From Marinilabiliales bacterium (GTDB lineage Bacteria; Bacteroidota; Bacteroidia; Bacteroidales; F082), in contig PKSW01000247.1 of the NCBI GenBank assembly GCA_002869465.1, positions 1 to 22,698 on the forward strand: DNA of 22,698 bases, given 5' to 3'. Shown piece after piece: positions 8,036 to 15,823 of the stretch. Every line of letters begins with the position of its first letter. Positions within the stretch are counted from its first letter, which is position 1. The notes under the pieces are model-generated. The model was not told where the DNA came from. It saw only the letters and a program-made list of their open reading frames with translations, and did no database searches. The translations under genes and the position numbers were made by a program.

Positions 8036-10082
8036 ATTACAACATAATTATTACGACATCCTAAAGGTGTTACTATTTATAATAGCCATCGCTCTTGTGG
8101 TTTGGATCAGCCCACGGGAAAGTATGTTTAAATACGAATTCAATATCGGGAAACCATGGAATCATAACGACCTGATCGCACCTTATGATTTTGCTATTTA
8201 TAAAACTGACAAACAAGTAGCAGAGGAAAAACAGCAGGTATTGAATAATTTCAGGCCCTATTTCTGGTATAACGAGGATGTTACTGAATCGGGCCGCCAC
8301 TTGTTAATTGAAAATTTTGGCGAGTTGTGGCAGATGAGTGATGCAAGTCAACGATCGGAAGATTCAATGAAGCTTCAGAAAGTTTTGACAAAAATATATG
8401 ATGATATTCAAAAGACCGGTATTATCCAATACCATGAAATATTGGAAGGTAAAGGGCCTGAATATCCCATCCGTGTAATTCGCGGAAATGAAGTTTCAAA
8501 TGCAAATCTGGGTTTATTTTATGATGTTAATTCAGCAAATGAATATGCGAACAAAAAGATAACCAGATTAAAAGATCCCGATAGTTCATTGCTGAAGCTG
8601 ATCATCAGCCAATCCTTGGTACAAAATGTTTTTTACGATCAGGAAAAAAGCATGGCTGAAAGCGCTGAATTATTAAATCGTATTTCCTCTACCTATGGCC
8701 TCGTGCAAAAAGGAGAGTTGATCATTTCGACAGGGGAGTTGGTCAATCCTGAAAAGTACCAGGTGCTTATGTCGTTGAAGCGGGATTATGAGCAGGATCT
8801 GGGTGGCTCCGAGTCGCAGTTATACATCATAACCGGTAGCGCATTATTGATCATTCTGCTCTTTTTGATAGAATTTTTATTCATCTTTCTTTACTACCGG
8901 AATATTTTTAACTCATTGAAGCAGATCATATTGATATTACTGAGCCAACTCGTACTCATTTTTATCACCCATTATGTTTTTCGCAATTTTCCGCAGTGGA
9001 CTTATATGATTCCATTTGCGATATTACCCATTTTAATAGCGGTGTTTGTCAACAGGCGGGTGGCAATCATTGTGCACCTGGTAACTGTCCTGATTTTAGG
9101 GTTTTATGCTCCAAACAGTTTTAATTTCTTTTATACGCAGTTTACATCAGGCCTGATTGCTGTATTCACGGTGGGAGATCTGTCGAAACGGGCTGACCTT
9201 TTCAAAACATCTCTATTCATATTCCTAACCTATATTGTGGTGTATTTGAGCATGCTTTTTGTGCAGGAAGGATCGCTGGATAGTTTCTCTTACATTGCTA
9301 TTTTATACTTGGCAGGAAGTTCCATACTTGTTTTGCTTGCATTCCCACTGATATTTCTTTACGAGAAATTATTTGGAATAGTAACTCACTTGACGTTATT
9401 GGAACTTTCCAATACCAATAATACATTGCTGAGAGAACTTTCTGAAAAAGCACCCGGTACTTTTCAACATTCTTTACAGGTAGCCAACCTGGCTTCCGAA
9501 GCACTTTACGTGATTGGTGGCGACGCACTGCTTGCAAGAACAGGCGCCTTGTATCACGACATTGGAAAAATGAACAATCCATTGTACTTTGTTGAAAACC
9601 AGACATCAGGATACAATCCACATGATGAGCTTTCTTATGAAGACAGTGCACGAATCATCATCGGTCATGTGATCGACGGCATTGAAATGGCAAGAAAATC
9701 GGGGTTACCTGAGCAAATCATTGATTTCATCAGAACCCATCACGGCACCCGAAGGGTTGAATATTTTTACAAACTTGAGAAGAAATTAAAACAGGGGATG
9801 GAGGTTGACGAAACTGAATTCAAATACCATGGCCCCATTCCGTTTTCACGCGAAACTGCAGTAGTGATGATGGCGGATTCAATTGAGGCAGCATCACGTA
9901 GTATTAATAAACCGGATGAACAGAAAATTAATGATCTCGTCGAGAATATTGTCGGCTCACTTATGGCCGGTAACCAGTTCATCAACTCGAACATGACGAT
10001 GCGGGAAATCAACACAGTAAAGAAGGTGCTGAAGAAAAAGATTATGAATATCAATCATGTGCGCATCGCGTATCCTGATTAA
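8016..10082 (+). CDS. 7TM receptor-type HD phosphohydrolase (PgpH-like, probable cyclic-di-AMP phosphodiesterase)
   Basis: A 688-residue membrane enzyme. Residues 14-31 form a first membrane helix, followed by an extracytoplasmic region to about 265 (7TMR-HDED type). Several hydrophobic helices span about 269-450, and a cytoplasmic HD domain covers about 455-685. Metal-binding residues of the HD domain are visible: H485 in GTFQHSLQVA, H514-D515 in YHDIGKM, H575-H576 in RTHHGT and D621 in MMADSIEAA. In Listeria the homologous family member PgpH hydrolyses c-di-AMP to pApA. I infer the same here, which would tie it to osmotic and cell-wall control. The start ATG 8016 gives a short positively charged N-terminus before the first helix. 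It is convergent with the beta-barrel gene, with a 5-bp gap and no terminator visible. Confidence 0.87.
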   Translation: MNTILSKLQHNYYDILKVLLFIIAIALVVWISPRESMFKYEFNIGKPWNHNDLIAPYDFAIYKTDKQVAEEKQQVLNNFRPYFWYNEDVTESGRHLLIENFGELWQMSDASQRSEDSMKLQKVLTKIYDDIQKTGIIQYHEILEGKGPEYPIRVIRGNEVSNANLGLFYDVNSANEYANKKITRLKDPDSSLLKLIISQSLVQNVFYDQEKSMAESAELLNRISSTYGLVQKGELIISTGELVNPEKYQVLMSLKRDYEQDLGGSESQLYIITGSALLIILLFLIEFLFIFLYYRNIFNSLKQIILILLSQLVLIFITHYVFRNFPQWTYMIPFAILPILIAVFVNRRVAIIVHLVTVLILGFYAPNSFNFFYTQFTSGLIAVFTVGDLSKRADLFKTSLFIFLTYIVVYLSMLFVQEGSLDSFSYIAILYLAGSSILVLLAFPLIFLYEKLFGIVTHLTLLELSNTNNTLLRELSEKAPGTFQHSLQVANLASEALYVIGGDALLARTGALYHDIGKMNNPLYFVENQTSGYNPHDELSYEDSARIIIGHVIDGIEMARKSGLPEQIIDFIRTHHGTRRVEYFYKLEKKLKQGMEVDETEFKYHGPIPFSRETAVVMMADSIEAASRSINKPDEQKINDLVENIVGSLMAGNQFINSNMTMREINTVKKVLKKKIMNINHVRIAYPD

Positions 10083-10087
10083 CATTT

Positions 10088-11839
10088 TTAAAATTTATAG
10101 CTGATACCTGCCATAACATTGATGCCCTGCACCGGGTACTGGTAGTAATATTCATAATTCCAGTTGAGCAGGTTGGTCAATTTTAAAAAGACAGAGAAGT
10201 TTTCTTTCAATTGATAATCAACTCCCATATTCACATCAAAAAATGAGTCGAGTGTAATTTCAGTTGGCACCATTCCCCTGGGGTCGAGCGCATAGCGTTT
10301 GCCCACATAGTAAACTTCTGTCCATACATCTACTTTTTTTGCGAACAGGTAAGAAGCACCTAACTTAAATTCAGTAATAGGTTTTTGGTAGGGCTGGCTC
10401 AATGAATTTAAACTATATATACTATAATTGGCAGCCAGCCAGGTTTTAAATTTTGAGTCCAAGGTGTACGTAACTTCACCTTTCAAATTAATAACATTGC
10501 CATCGTCGTAAACAATATTAAATTTATTGATGGGCCCATTTGGTGTTAGGCTTGGTGTATATTGTGTGATGACGTTAGTGTAAAAATATTCGTTTTTAAA
10601 GCGCGTCCATTTGGCTTCCAGGTTGTAACCCACTTTCTGACCGAGGTTGCCACGCAAACCCGCAAAACCAATAAACATATTGTCTTTCCATTTGCTATCG
10701 ATAGCTGTAAGTATCCATGGATTTTCAGCAGAAAGATCCCGCAAACTTATTTTTTCCAAACCGCCGCCAATCCCAGCATACAGGGTCAGGTATTCAGGAT
10801 ACAGCTCAACCGACGCATCAATTTCAGGATAAAATTTCAGCTTTGAACCTGCGCTCAGGTAGTTAAAACTGAGGCCTACTTTAAAATTAATGATGCCGTA
10901 TCTGGCTTTGAAATAGGGTGTGGCATTCACCAGATATTCGTTGGTAGTTTTCAGGGTATCCGTATTGTTGTAATAAACCACCTGCCCATCTATACCTAAA
11001 TACTGGTAATTGAGCACTTTGGTTACATCAAATGATTTATAAAAATCGAAAGCTAGTTCTGCATTTGCCTCAGATGATTTATACATGTCGAAAAAATAGT
11101 AGCCTGAAATATTAATTGTATGAACCAGCTTATTATTGCTTTTATAATTGCTCCTGATACCTATATTTCCATCGAAGAGATTGTACATTTGCTTCAGTCC
11201 ATTTTCATTGATTGTCATTTCAGGATAATCAGCCGGAAGATAGCCGTAGTACCTGTTGGTGTTCAGTTTGTAGGTAAATTCTAAATCAAGAATGTGATCG
11301 TTGATGAACTTATTGAATTTAAGAGCCGCTTTTGTATTTGAATAAGGATTCACATATTCGGGGATGTTCTTAAAAGCTGACAAATGATAGATTTCCGCTG
11401 TAAAACGGTGTTGGTTTCTTTTTCCACTTGAATGAAAAAAGTTCAGGTAAGGACTGAATTGACTACCAAACCCTAAAAGCAAAAGGTTCTGAGAAATCTT
11501 TTCCCTTTTATCGACATTAATATTGGCTGGCGTAATTGGTTCCAGCGTTATTTGTGTCCCAGATTGCCGATCGATATGCTGAAATTCAAATTCTGGATTC
11601 GTAAATGAGAATGAATGTGCTTCAGGTTTTTGGTTGACCTTATAAGCTTCGTTAATAGAAGGATCAAAAGAACCTATTATGGTTACCTGTTCATTATGGT
11701 TTTTATCAGTTGTTGGTTCCTGCTGACTAATCGCCACTGGCATAACTGTTATCTGAATGAACAGGACGATAAGCGCAAATTTGATATGTATGTTGATTCC
11801 TTTCATCGGTTGATTGCTTTTGGTGCTGTTACTATTCAT
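10088..11839 (-). CDS. Outer-membrane beta-barrel protein (TonB-receptor-like, no plug seen)
   Basis: A 583-residue protein of Bacteroidota type. An uncleaved reading gives a hydrophobic segment at about residues 19-40 (IHIKFALIVLFIQITVMPVA) followed by ISQQEP, consistent with a signal peptide. A downstream ATG (residue 12) is an alternative start. A short N-terminal segment contains VTIIGSFDPSINEAYKVN, similar to segments preceding barrels in this family. The rest is alternating amphipathic beta-strands with aromatic girdles and ends in GISYKF, a typical terminal outer-membrane signal with aromatic last residue. A plug domain with an R-G motif is absent, so it is not a standard transporter. 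Its ATG overlaps the stop of the upstream TPR gene by 8 nt (ATGAATAG), so the two are very likely translationally coupled and act together. Function unknown. Confidence 0.75.
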   Translation of the reverse strand: MNSNSTKSNQPMKGINIHIKFALIVLFIQITVMPVAISQQEPTTDKNHNEQVTIIGSFDPSINEAYKVNQKPEAHSFSFTNPEFEFQHIDRQSGTQITLEPITPANINVDKREKISQNLLLLGFGSQFSPYLNFFHSSGKRNQHRFTAEIYHLSAFKNIPEYVNPYSNTKAALKFNKFINDHILDLEFTYKLNTNRYYGYLPADYPEMTINENGLKQMYNLFDGNIGIRSNYKSNNKLVHTINISGYYFFDMYKSSEANAELAFDFYKSFDVTKVLNYQYLGIDGQVVYYNNTDTLKTTNEYLVNATPYFKARYGIINFKVGLSFNYLSAGSKLKFYPEIDASVELYPEYLTLYAGIGGGLEKISLRDLSAENPWILTAIDSKWKDNMFIGFAGLRGNLGQKVGYNLEAKWTRFKNEYFYTNVITQYTPSLTPNGPINKFNIVYDDGNVINLKGEVTYTLDSKFKTWLAANYSIYSLNSLSQPYQKPITEFKLGASYLFAKKVDVWTEVYYVGKRYALDPRGMVPTEITLDSFFDVNMGVDYQLKENFSVFLKLTNLLNWNYEYYYQYPVQGINVMAGISYKF

Positions 11840-14800
11840 TGCCTGATTTCAATTGGTTGATTTTTTCCCGGGCAACCTGTTTTAGGTCATCGCCACTATA
11901 ATTATCAATAATACTTTGTAAGGTCTGTTCTGCCTGGAAGGTATTGCCGCGTTCGGCGTAAATATCTGCCAGCAATATGAAGCCTTTGGCCACCCAGTAA
12001 GGATAATTTGAATAGCTTTCTTTTAGTTCATAGATCATCGATTCCGATTCATCCAGTTTGTTTTTTTCAAACGCATACTGTGCCAGTTCGTATTTTGCTT
12101 CGGCGCCATATTCATTGGCGCTTAAATTTTCGACGATCTCAAATGCTTCGATGGCCTTTCTTGAGTTTCCTGTTTGCTGGTATGATTTGGCAATCAGGTA
12201 ATTCGCGTACAACATTTGGTCATCATTGGCCATGTCTGATTCCTTTAAAAGTTGCGCGTAGGCGATGGCATTCTGGAAATCTTCCAAATAGTAAGATGAC
12301 CGCATTGTACCATCCAAAGCCTCAACTAGCATACCCTGGTCTTCAGCAATGTCCGCCAGTCGTTGATACTGTTTTTTTGATTCTGCGTATTGTTCATTAT
12401 TGTAGGCCATTCGGGCTACTTTTAACAGCGCATTGGCTGTGTAAGGATTATCGGGAAATGCAATAATCGATTCGTAATATTGCAATGCACCAGCCTCATC
12501 ACCCAGTTTCTCGTAACAATCCGACAGGTAGTAATATGATTTCAGCACATAGCCACCTTGCGGAAATTGCTGCAGGTAATTCTTTAATCCTGAAATGGCT
12601 TTTGAACAATCGTTATTCATAAAATGATTTTCGCCAGAAGTGAACAACAGGGAATCTTCTTCACTGGTTGAAACCTGCACAAAATCAAGTTTTTTGGCAT
12701 ATTTGAAATAATCGTCAATTTTACCTTGATCCATATATACACTTTGGAGGGTGTTCAATGCTTCATTGGCTTCAACCGATGCCGGATATTTGTCAATTAC
12801 CTGTTTCAATGTTCTGATGGCCTGGTCATACTGGTTGTTGCTATAATACACGAAGCCCATTTTTAAAAGTGATTTTTTCGAAAGACTGCTGTTGGGTGCT
12901 TCTTTTACCAATTTGTCAAAATAAATAATGGCATGCCGCTGATCATTTTGAATGAGATAAGTTGAAGCGATCTCATACAACGCATCATCATACAGGTATG
13001 AACCTTTATAGCGTTGCGTTAGCTCTGTTAACAGGCTGATTTTGTTATTAAAATCGCCTTTGGATCCATAACAGAAAGCTCTTTGATACATCGCGTAATC
13101 CGCATTTTTAGCATTGCTTTGAGCGGCTTTCTGGTACAAAGCTGAGGCATCGTCATACTTCTTTAAGATAAAATAGCTGTCTGCCAGACGCAGTGTCGCA
13201 TCACTAATCAATTCTCCGGACGAACTCCCTGTCTTTAAAAATTGATTGAAATTCTGAATGGCCTGGTTGTATTGTTGCTGGTTGAAATTAGTATAAGCCA
13301 GGTTGTACAAAGCCTTTGGATAAAGCTCAGGGTCTGATGATCCGCCAGATGAAATAAAATCACGGTAGAGCCTGGATGCGCCCGCAAAATCTTTGGCCCT
13401 GTATAATCCTTCCGCTTTCCAGAACAATGCATTTAGTTTGATATTTTCATCAGCGCTGTATTTGATGGATTTGTCAAAATTTTCAGCTGCATTTGCAAAA
13501 TCACCTCTGTTAAATTGATCTACTGCATTTGTGTAGGCAATTTCCTGGTAAATAGATTGAAGCTGCGGACTGATATTTTTTGTTTTCTCAATGGAAGCCA
13601 GTGCAGCCTCGTAATTGTTGGAAGCCAGGTACAATTGTCCCAACAATTCATAAGCATCATTTATTCTTTCCGAACCGGGATTCGTATCGATAAAGTCAGT
13701 AATGATTGCCACAGGATCATTATACAAGTCGCCGCCCAGTTCAATAGTCAGTTTTACATAATTATACAGCGCATCAATAGTAATATCAGGGTTGGTTTCG
13801 AGCTGATAAGCTTTTAAAAATGCATTTTGGGCAAATTTTTCCTGTCCGGTATTCAAGTAACAAAACCCGAGGTTGTACCAGGCATTCTGTTTGTTATCAC
13901 TTTCGGCTTCACTGGCACTTTCAAAATTTGAAATAGCCGAGCGATATTCTTCATTTACGAACTTCGAATAACCGATCCTGTAATGCTCATCAGGGCTCAG
14001 GTTTTTTGATCCTGATCTTTCATATTCAACAAAGTATTCCAGGGCACTTTTATAATTGCCAAGGTTGTAATATGAATTGGCGATCAGGCGAGCTACTTCG
14101 CTCCTGGTTTTATGATCGGCCTTGTTCAGGTATGTGTTGCCTGCTTCGATCACTTTGTTGTAATCGCCTCGCTCATAATAAATATGGATAATGTAGTAGG
14201 GGACATATTTATTGAATCTTTTATTGTCTTCAATAGCTTTAAAACTTTGCAAAGCTTCTTCATATTTTCCTTTCTGGTATTGAATATGACCGTAGTAAAA
14301 ATTAGCAGCAGGCCCATAGGTCGTTTCTGAAGTTAAAATTTCTGAAAATGAGGCTGCGGCATCATCAAACCTATTCAGGTTTAATTCGCTATATCCTTTT
14401 TTGTAATAATATTCGGCACGCTGATTTTTACTTAATTTATTTGGCGAAGTTTTTTCAAAAGCGTCCAGAGTTTCTATATAGTCTCTGTTCTTATAATATA
14501 GGGTCCCCAATTCAAAATATATTTTGGGCAACCAGGTGCTTTCAGGATAATCGGTTACAAAATGTTCTACTTTTTGAAGCGCATCTTTATTAGATAAAGC
14601 AATACTGCTAACGGCCTCGTAATAGGCAGCGTTTTCATAAAAGGAATTATTTGGGTCATTTACTTCTGACATAAACTCAGCGAACATTTGTTTGGCTGCA
14701 CCATAATTTTTTTGTTCAAATAAATTTAGTGCCTGTCTGTATGTCGACTGGGGAGGATCATAATACATGGTTTCCTGCGAAAACACGAATCTCTGGCCCA

Positions 14801-14843
14801 ATAATGAAAACAATAAAATAACTGTTAAGAATCCTTTTTTCAT
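11832..14843 (-). CDS. Large secreted tetratricopeptide-repeat protein
   Basis: A 1003-residue protein with a signal peptide (MKKGFLTVILLFSLLGQRFV, then F-S-Q), so it is periplasmic or outer-membrane associated. Almost all of the mature chain is made of TPR helices. Examples are ALNLFEQKNYGAAKQMF near residue 40, YNLGNYKSALEYFVEYE near 265, YYSNNQYDQAIRTLKQVIDK near 675 and ARMAYNNEQYAESKKQYQRL near 820. I see no catalytic motif. Such repeats are protein-protein scaffolds. The coupled downstream beta-barrel gene suggests this protein is its periplasmic partner, which is inference. The gene begins about 150 bp after the 3' end of rnpB on the same strand. Confidence 0.85.
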   Translation of the reverse strand: MKKGFLTVILLFSLLGQRFVFSQETMYYDPPQSTYRQALNLFEQKNYGAAKQMFAEFMSEVNDPNNSFYENAAYYEAVSSIALSNKDALQKVEHFVTDYPESTWLPKIYFELGTLYYKNRDYIETLDAFEKTSPNKLSKNQRAEYYYKKGYSELNLNRFDDAAASFSEILTSETTYGPAANFYYGHIQYQKGKYEEALQSFKAIEDNKRFNKYVPYYIIHIYYERGDYNKVIEAGNTYLNKADHKTRSEVARLIANSYYNLGNYKSALEYFVEYERSGSKNLSPDEHYRIGYSKFVNEEYRSAISNFESASEAESDNKQNAWYNLGFCYLNTGQEKFAQNAFLKAYQLETNPDITIDALYNYVKLTIELGGDLYNDPVAIITDFIDTNPGSERINDAYELLGQLYLASNNYEAALASIEKTKNISPQLQSIYQEIAYTNAVDQFNRGDFANAAENFDKSIKYSADENIKLNALFWKAEGLYRAKDFAGASRLYRDFISSGGSSDPELYPKALYNLAYTNFNQQQYNQAIQNFNQFLKTGSSSGELISDATLRLADSYFILKKYDDASALYQKAAQSNAKNADYAMYQRAFCYGSKGDFNNKISLLTELTQRYKGSYLYDDALYEIASTYLIQNDQRHAIIYFDKLVKEAPNSSLSKKSLLKMGFVYYSNNQYDQAIRTLKQVIDKYPASVEANEALNTLQSVYMDQGKIDDYFKYAKKLDFVQVSTSEEDSLLFTSGENHFMNNDCSKAISGLKNYLQQFPQGGYVLKSYYYLSDCYEKLGDEAGALQYYESIIAFPDNPYTANALLKVARMAYNNEQYAESKKQYQRLADIAEDQGMLVEALDGTMRSSYYLEDFQNAIAYAQLLKESDMANDDQMLYANYLIAKSYQQTGNSRKAIEAFEIVENLSANEYGAEAKYELAQYAFEKNKLDESESMIYELKESYSNYPYWVAKGFILLADIYAERGNTFQAEQTLQSIIDNYSGDDLKQVAREKINQLKSGNE

Positions 14844-14871
14844 AGGTGATAAAACAATTTGTATGGGTTGA

Positions 14872-14879
14872 AAAAAGTA
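14872..14879 (-). promoter_or_regulatory. Possible -7 box for the TPR/beta-barrel operon
   Basis: Minus strand TACTTTTT differs from TAnnTTTG only at the last base and lies 28 nt before the ATG at 14843. No convincing -33 TTTG is found. The 147 bp between this gene and rnpB hold no other structure that I recognise. Confidence 0.28.
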
Positions 14880-14981
14880 AAGCTTGCCTCGATAACGGAT
14901 GGTCAGTTTTTGATGCTATTTCTCAATTAACGGTAAAAATCCAATTATCATATGAATAAGGTAGATTAATTACGAAAGAAT

Positions 14982-14989
14982 AAAAAAAA
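14982..14989 (-). terminator. U-tract at the 3' end of rnpB
   Basis: Eight consecutive T on the minus strand begin one base after the last paired base of P1. The P1 3' strand plus this tract is a plausible termination and 3'-processing site. The hairpin partner is the far 5' end of the RNA, so it is not a classical local terminator hairpin. Confidence 0.5.
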
Positions 14990-14990
14990 C

Positions 14991-15389
14991 GTTCAACAAG
15001 CCTGTAAGCGGGATTCTGTTCTCCACCGAAATCGATCAGTGAAGTGCCTGTCATTTATCTGGGTTATACATCGCTGTATAACTCTAGCAGTCTACCCACC
15101 GGTATCGGACGAGCAGCCCTCAAGCACCGGCATATTTGACCTTGCAACCCATAAGGTTTACCCCAATACAATGTCGCCATCATATCGCGTGGGCTCTTAC
15201 CCCACGTTTTCACCTTTACCTGCCGGAGCAAAAGCGGAGGCAGGCTTGCCTTTACCCCGACATCGGTAGTTATTTTCTGCGGCACTTTCTGTCACCAAAA
15301 AATTGGTGCCTTCCCGTTAGGAAGTATGGTGCTCTGTGTTGTCCCGACTTTCCTCCCCCATGCGGGAGCGACAAGCCGGCTTGTTGAAC
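14991..15389 (-). ncRNA. rnpB: RNase P RNA (class A)
   Basis: The catalytic RNA of RNase P, which trims tRNA 5' leaders. On the minus strand the 5' end GTTCAACAAGCC (15378-15389) pairs perfectly with GGCTTGTTGAAC at the 3' end (14991-15002) to form P1. Conserved region I appears as GAGGAAAGTC followed by GGGACAACACAGAGC. CR-IV-like GGTAAGAGCCCACG, the GCAAGGTCAAATA block, GGGTAGACTGCT, and CR-V ACAGAATCCCGCTTA all occur in the canonical order. Eight T (plus-strand A 14982-14989) follow P1 and probably mark the transcript end. An exact -7 box lies just upstream of the 5' end. Oddities in P4, L15 and P12 are listed as findings. The short open frames that cross this region are not genes. Confidence 0.95.
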
Positions 15390-15393
15390 ATGG

Positions 15394-15401
15394 CAAAGAT
15401 A
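15394..15401 (-). promoter_or_regulatory. -7 promoter box for rnpB
   Basis: Minus strand TATCTTTG matches TAnnTTTG exactly. It ends 5 nt before the first P1 base, so transcription would start at or very near the mature 5' end. A TTTG lies 29 bp upstream, too far for a standard -33 box. The position relative to the RNA end is the main support. Confidence 0.6.
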
Positions 15402-15463
15402 GTTATTCTGAAGGCTTTAACATAGTTTATCAAAATCCCGTACCATGTATTTTATGAATTCGT

Positions 15464-15471
15464 TACTTTTG
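15464..15471 (+). promoter_or_regulatory. -7 promoter box for tatA
   Basis: TACTTTTG, preceded by T, matches TAnnTTTG exactly and ends 16 nt before the ATG at 15488. It is divergent from the rnpB promoter about 65 bp away. No clear -33 box. Confidence 0.5.
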
Positions 15472-15487
15472 ACAAAAGATTTATTCA

Positions 15488-15760
15488 ATGTTACAATACG
15501 CGGGATGGTTTGGTGGTTATGAAATCATACTAATTGTCGTGGTTATTTTGCTGCTGTTTGGTGGTAAAAAACTACCGGAACTGGCCAGGGGCCTGGGAAA
15601 AGGTATTAAAGATTTTAAATCAGCTACTGAGGATAGTGAATTGGTGAAGGACCTGAAAGATGTGGCCTCCGAAATGAATGAAGTAAAGAAAGATGTGGAT
15701 AAACTAAATCCAAAAAAAGCTTTTCAAATTGAGAGTCCGCTCAAACCCAAGAAGAAATAG
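15488..15760 (+). CDS. tatA: Sec-independent (Tat) translocase subunit TatA/E
   Basis: A 90-residue protein, the usual size for TatA. TatA multimers form the path through which folded twin-arginine proteins cross the inner membrane. One N-terminal membrane helix (about residues 11-24, IILIVVVILLLFGG) is followed by the family hinge and amphipathic helix: F-G-G-K-K-L-P-E-L-A-R-G-L-G-K, then GIKDFKSA. The tail is charged and Lys/Asp/Glu-rich (KDVASEMNEVKKDVDKLNPK) and should lie in the cytoplasm. The start ATG 15488 gives the family N-terminus. No tatC or tatB is in the window. It stands upstream of a MATE gene with 63 bp between, so joint transcription is possible. Confidence 0.92.
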   Translation: MLQYAGWFGGYEIILIVVVILLLFGGKKLPELARGLGKGIKDFKSATEDSELVKDLKDVASEMNEVKKDVDKLNPKKAFQIESPLKPKKK

Positions 15761-15762
15761 CA

Positions 15763-15770
15763 TAGTTTTG
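15763..15770 (+). promoter_or_regulatory. Possible -7 box for the MATE gene
   Basis: TAGTTTTG, an exact TAnnTTTG match, lies right after the tatA stop codon and 53 nt before the TTG start of the MATE gene. No -33 match at normal spacing. A weak 7-bp inverted repeat (TTTTGTG/CACAAAA, 15766-15800) follows. Confidence 0.25.
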
Positions 15771-15823
15771 TGCAAAATTTCATTTGAGGGTTTCACAAAA
15801 GCTTCATTTAAAAGAAATATTTT

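Noticed and set aside
9298..9651. A 117-codon antisense open frame
   Set aside because: It is a shadow of the HD domain coding region and has no signal peptide, domain or own upstream signals.
12008..12466. A 152-codon open frame on the plus strand
   Set aside because: It lies antisense inside the TPR gene, its translation is low-complexity with no recognisable motif, and the TPR frame is unambiguous.
15039..15387. Small open frames on both strands
   Set aside because: They fall entirely within the RNase P RNA gene, whose conserved blocks and P1 pairing explain the sequence.
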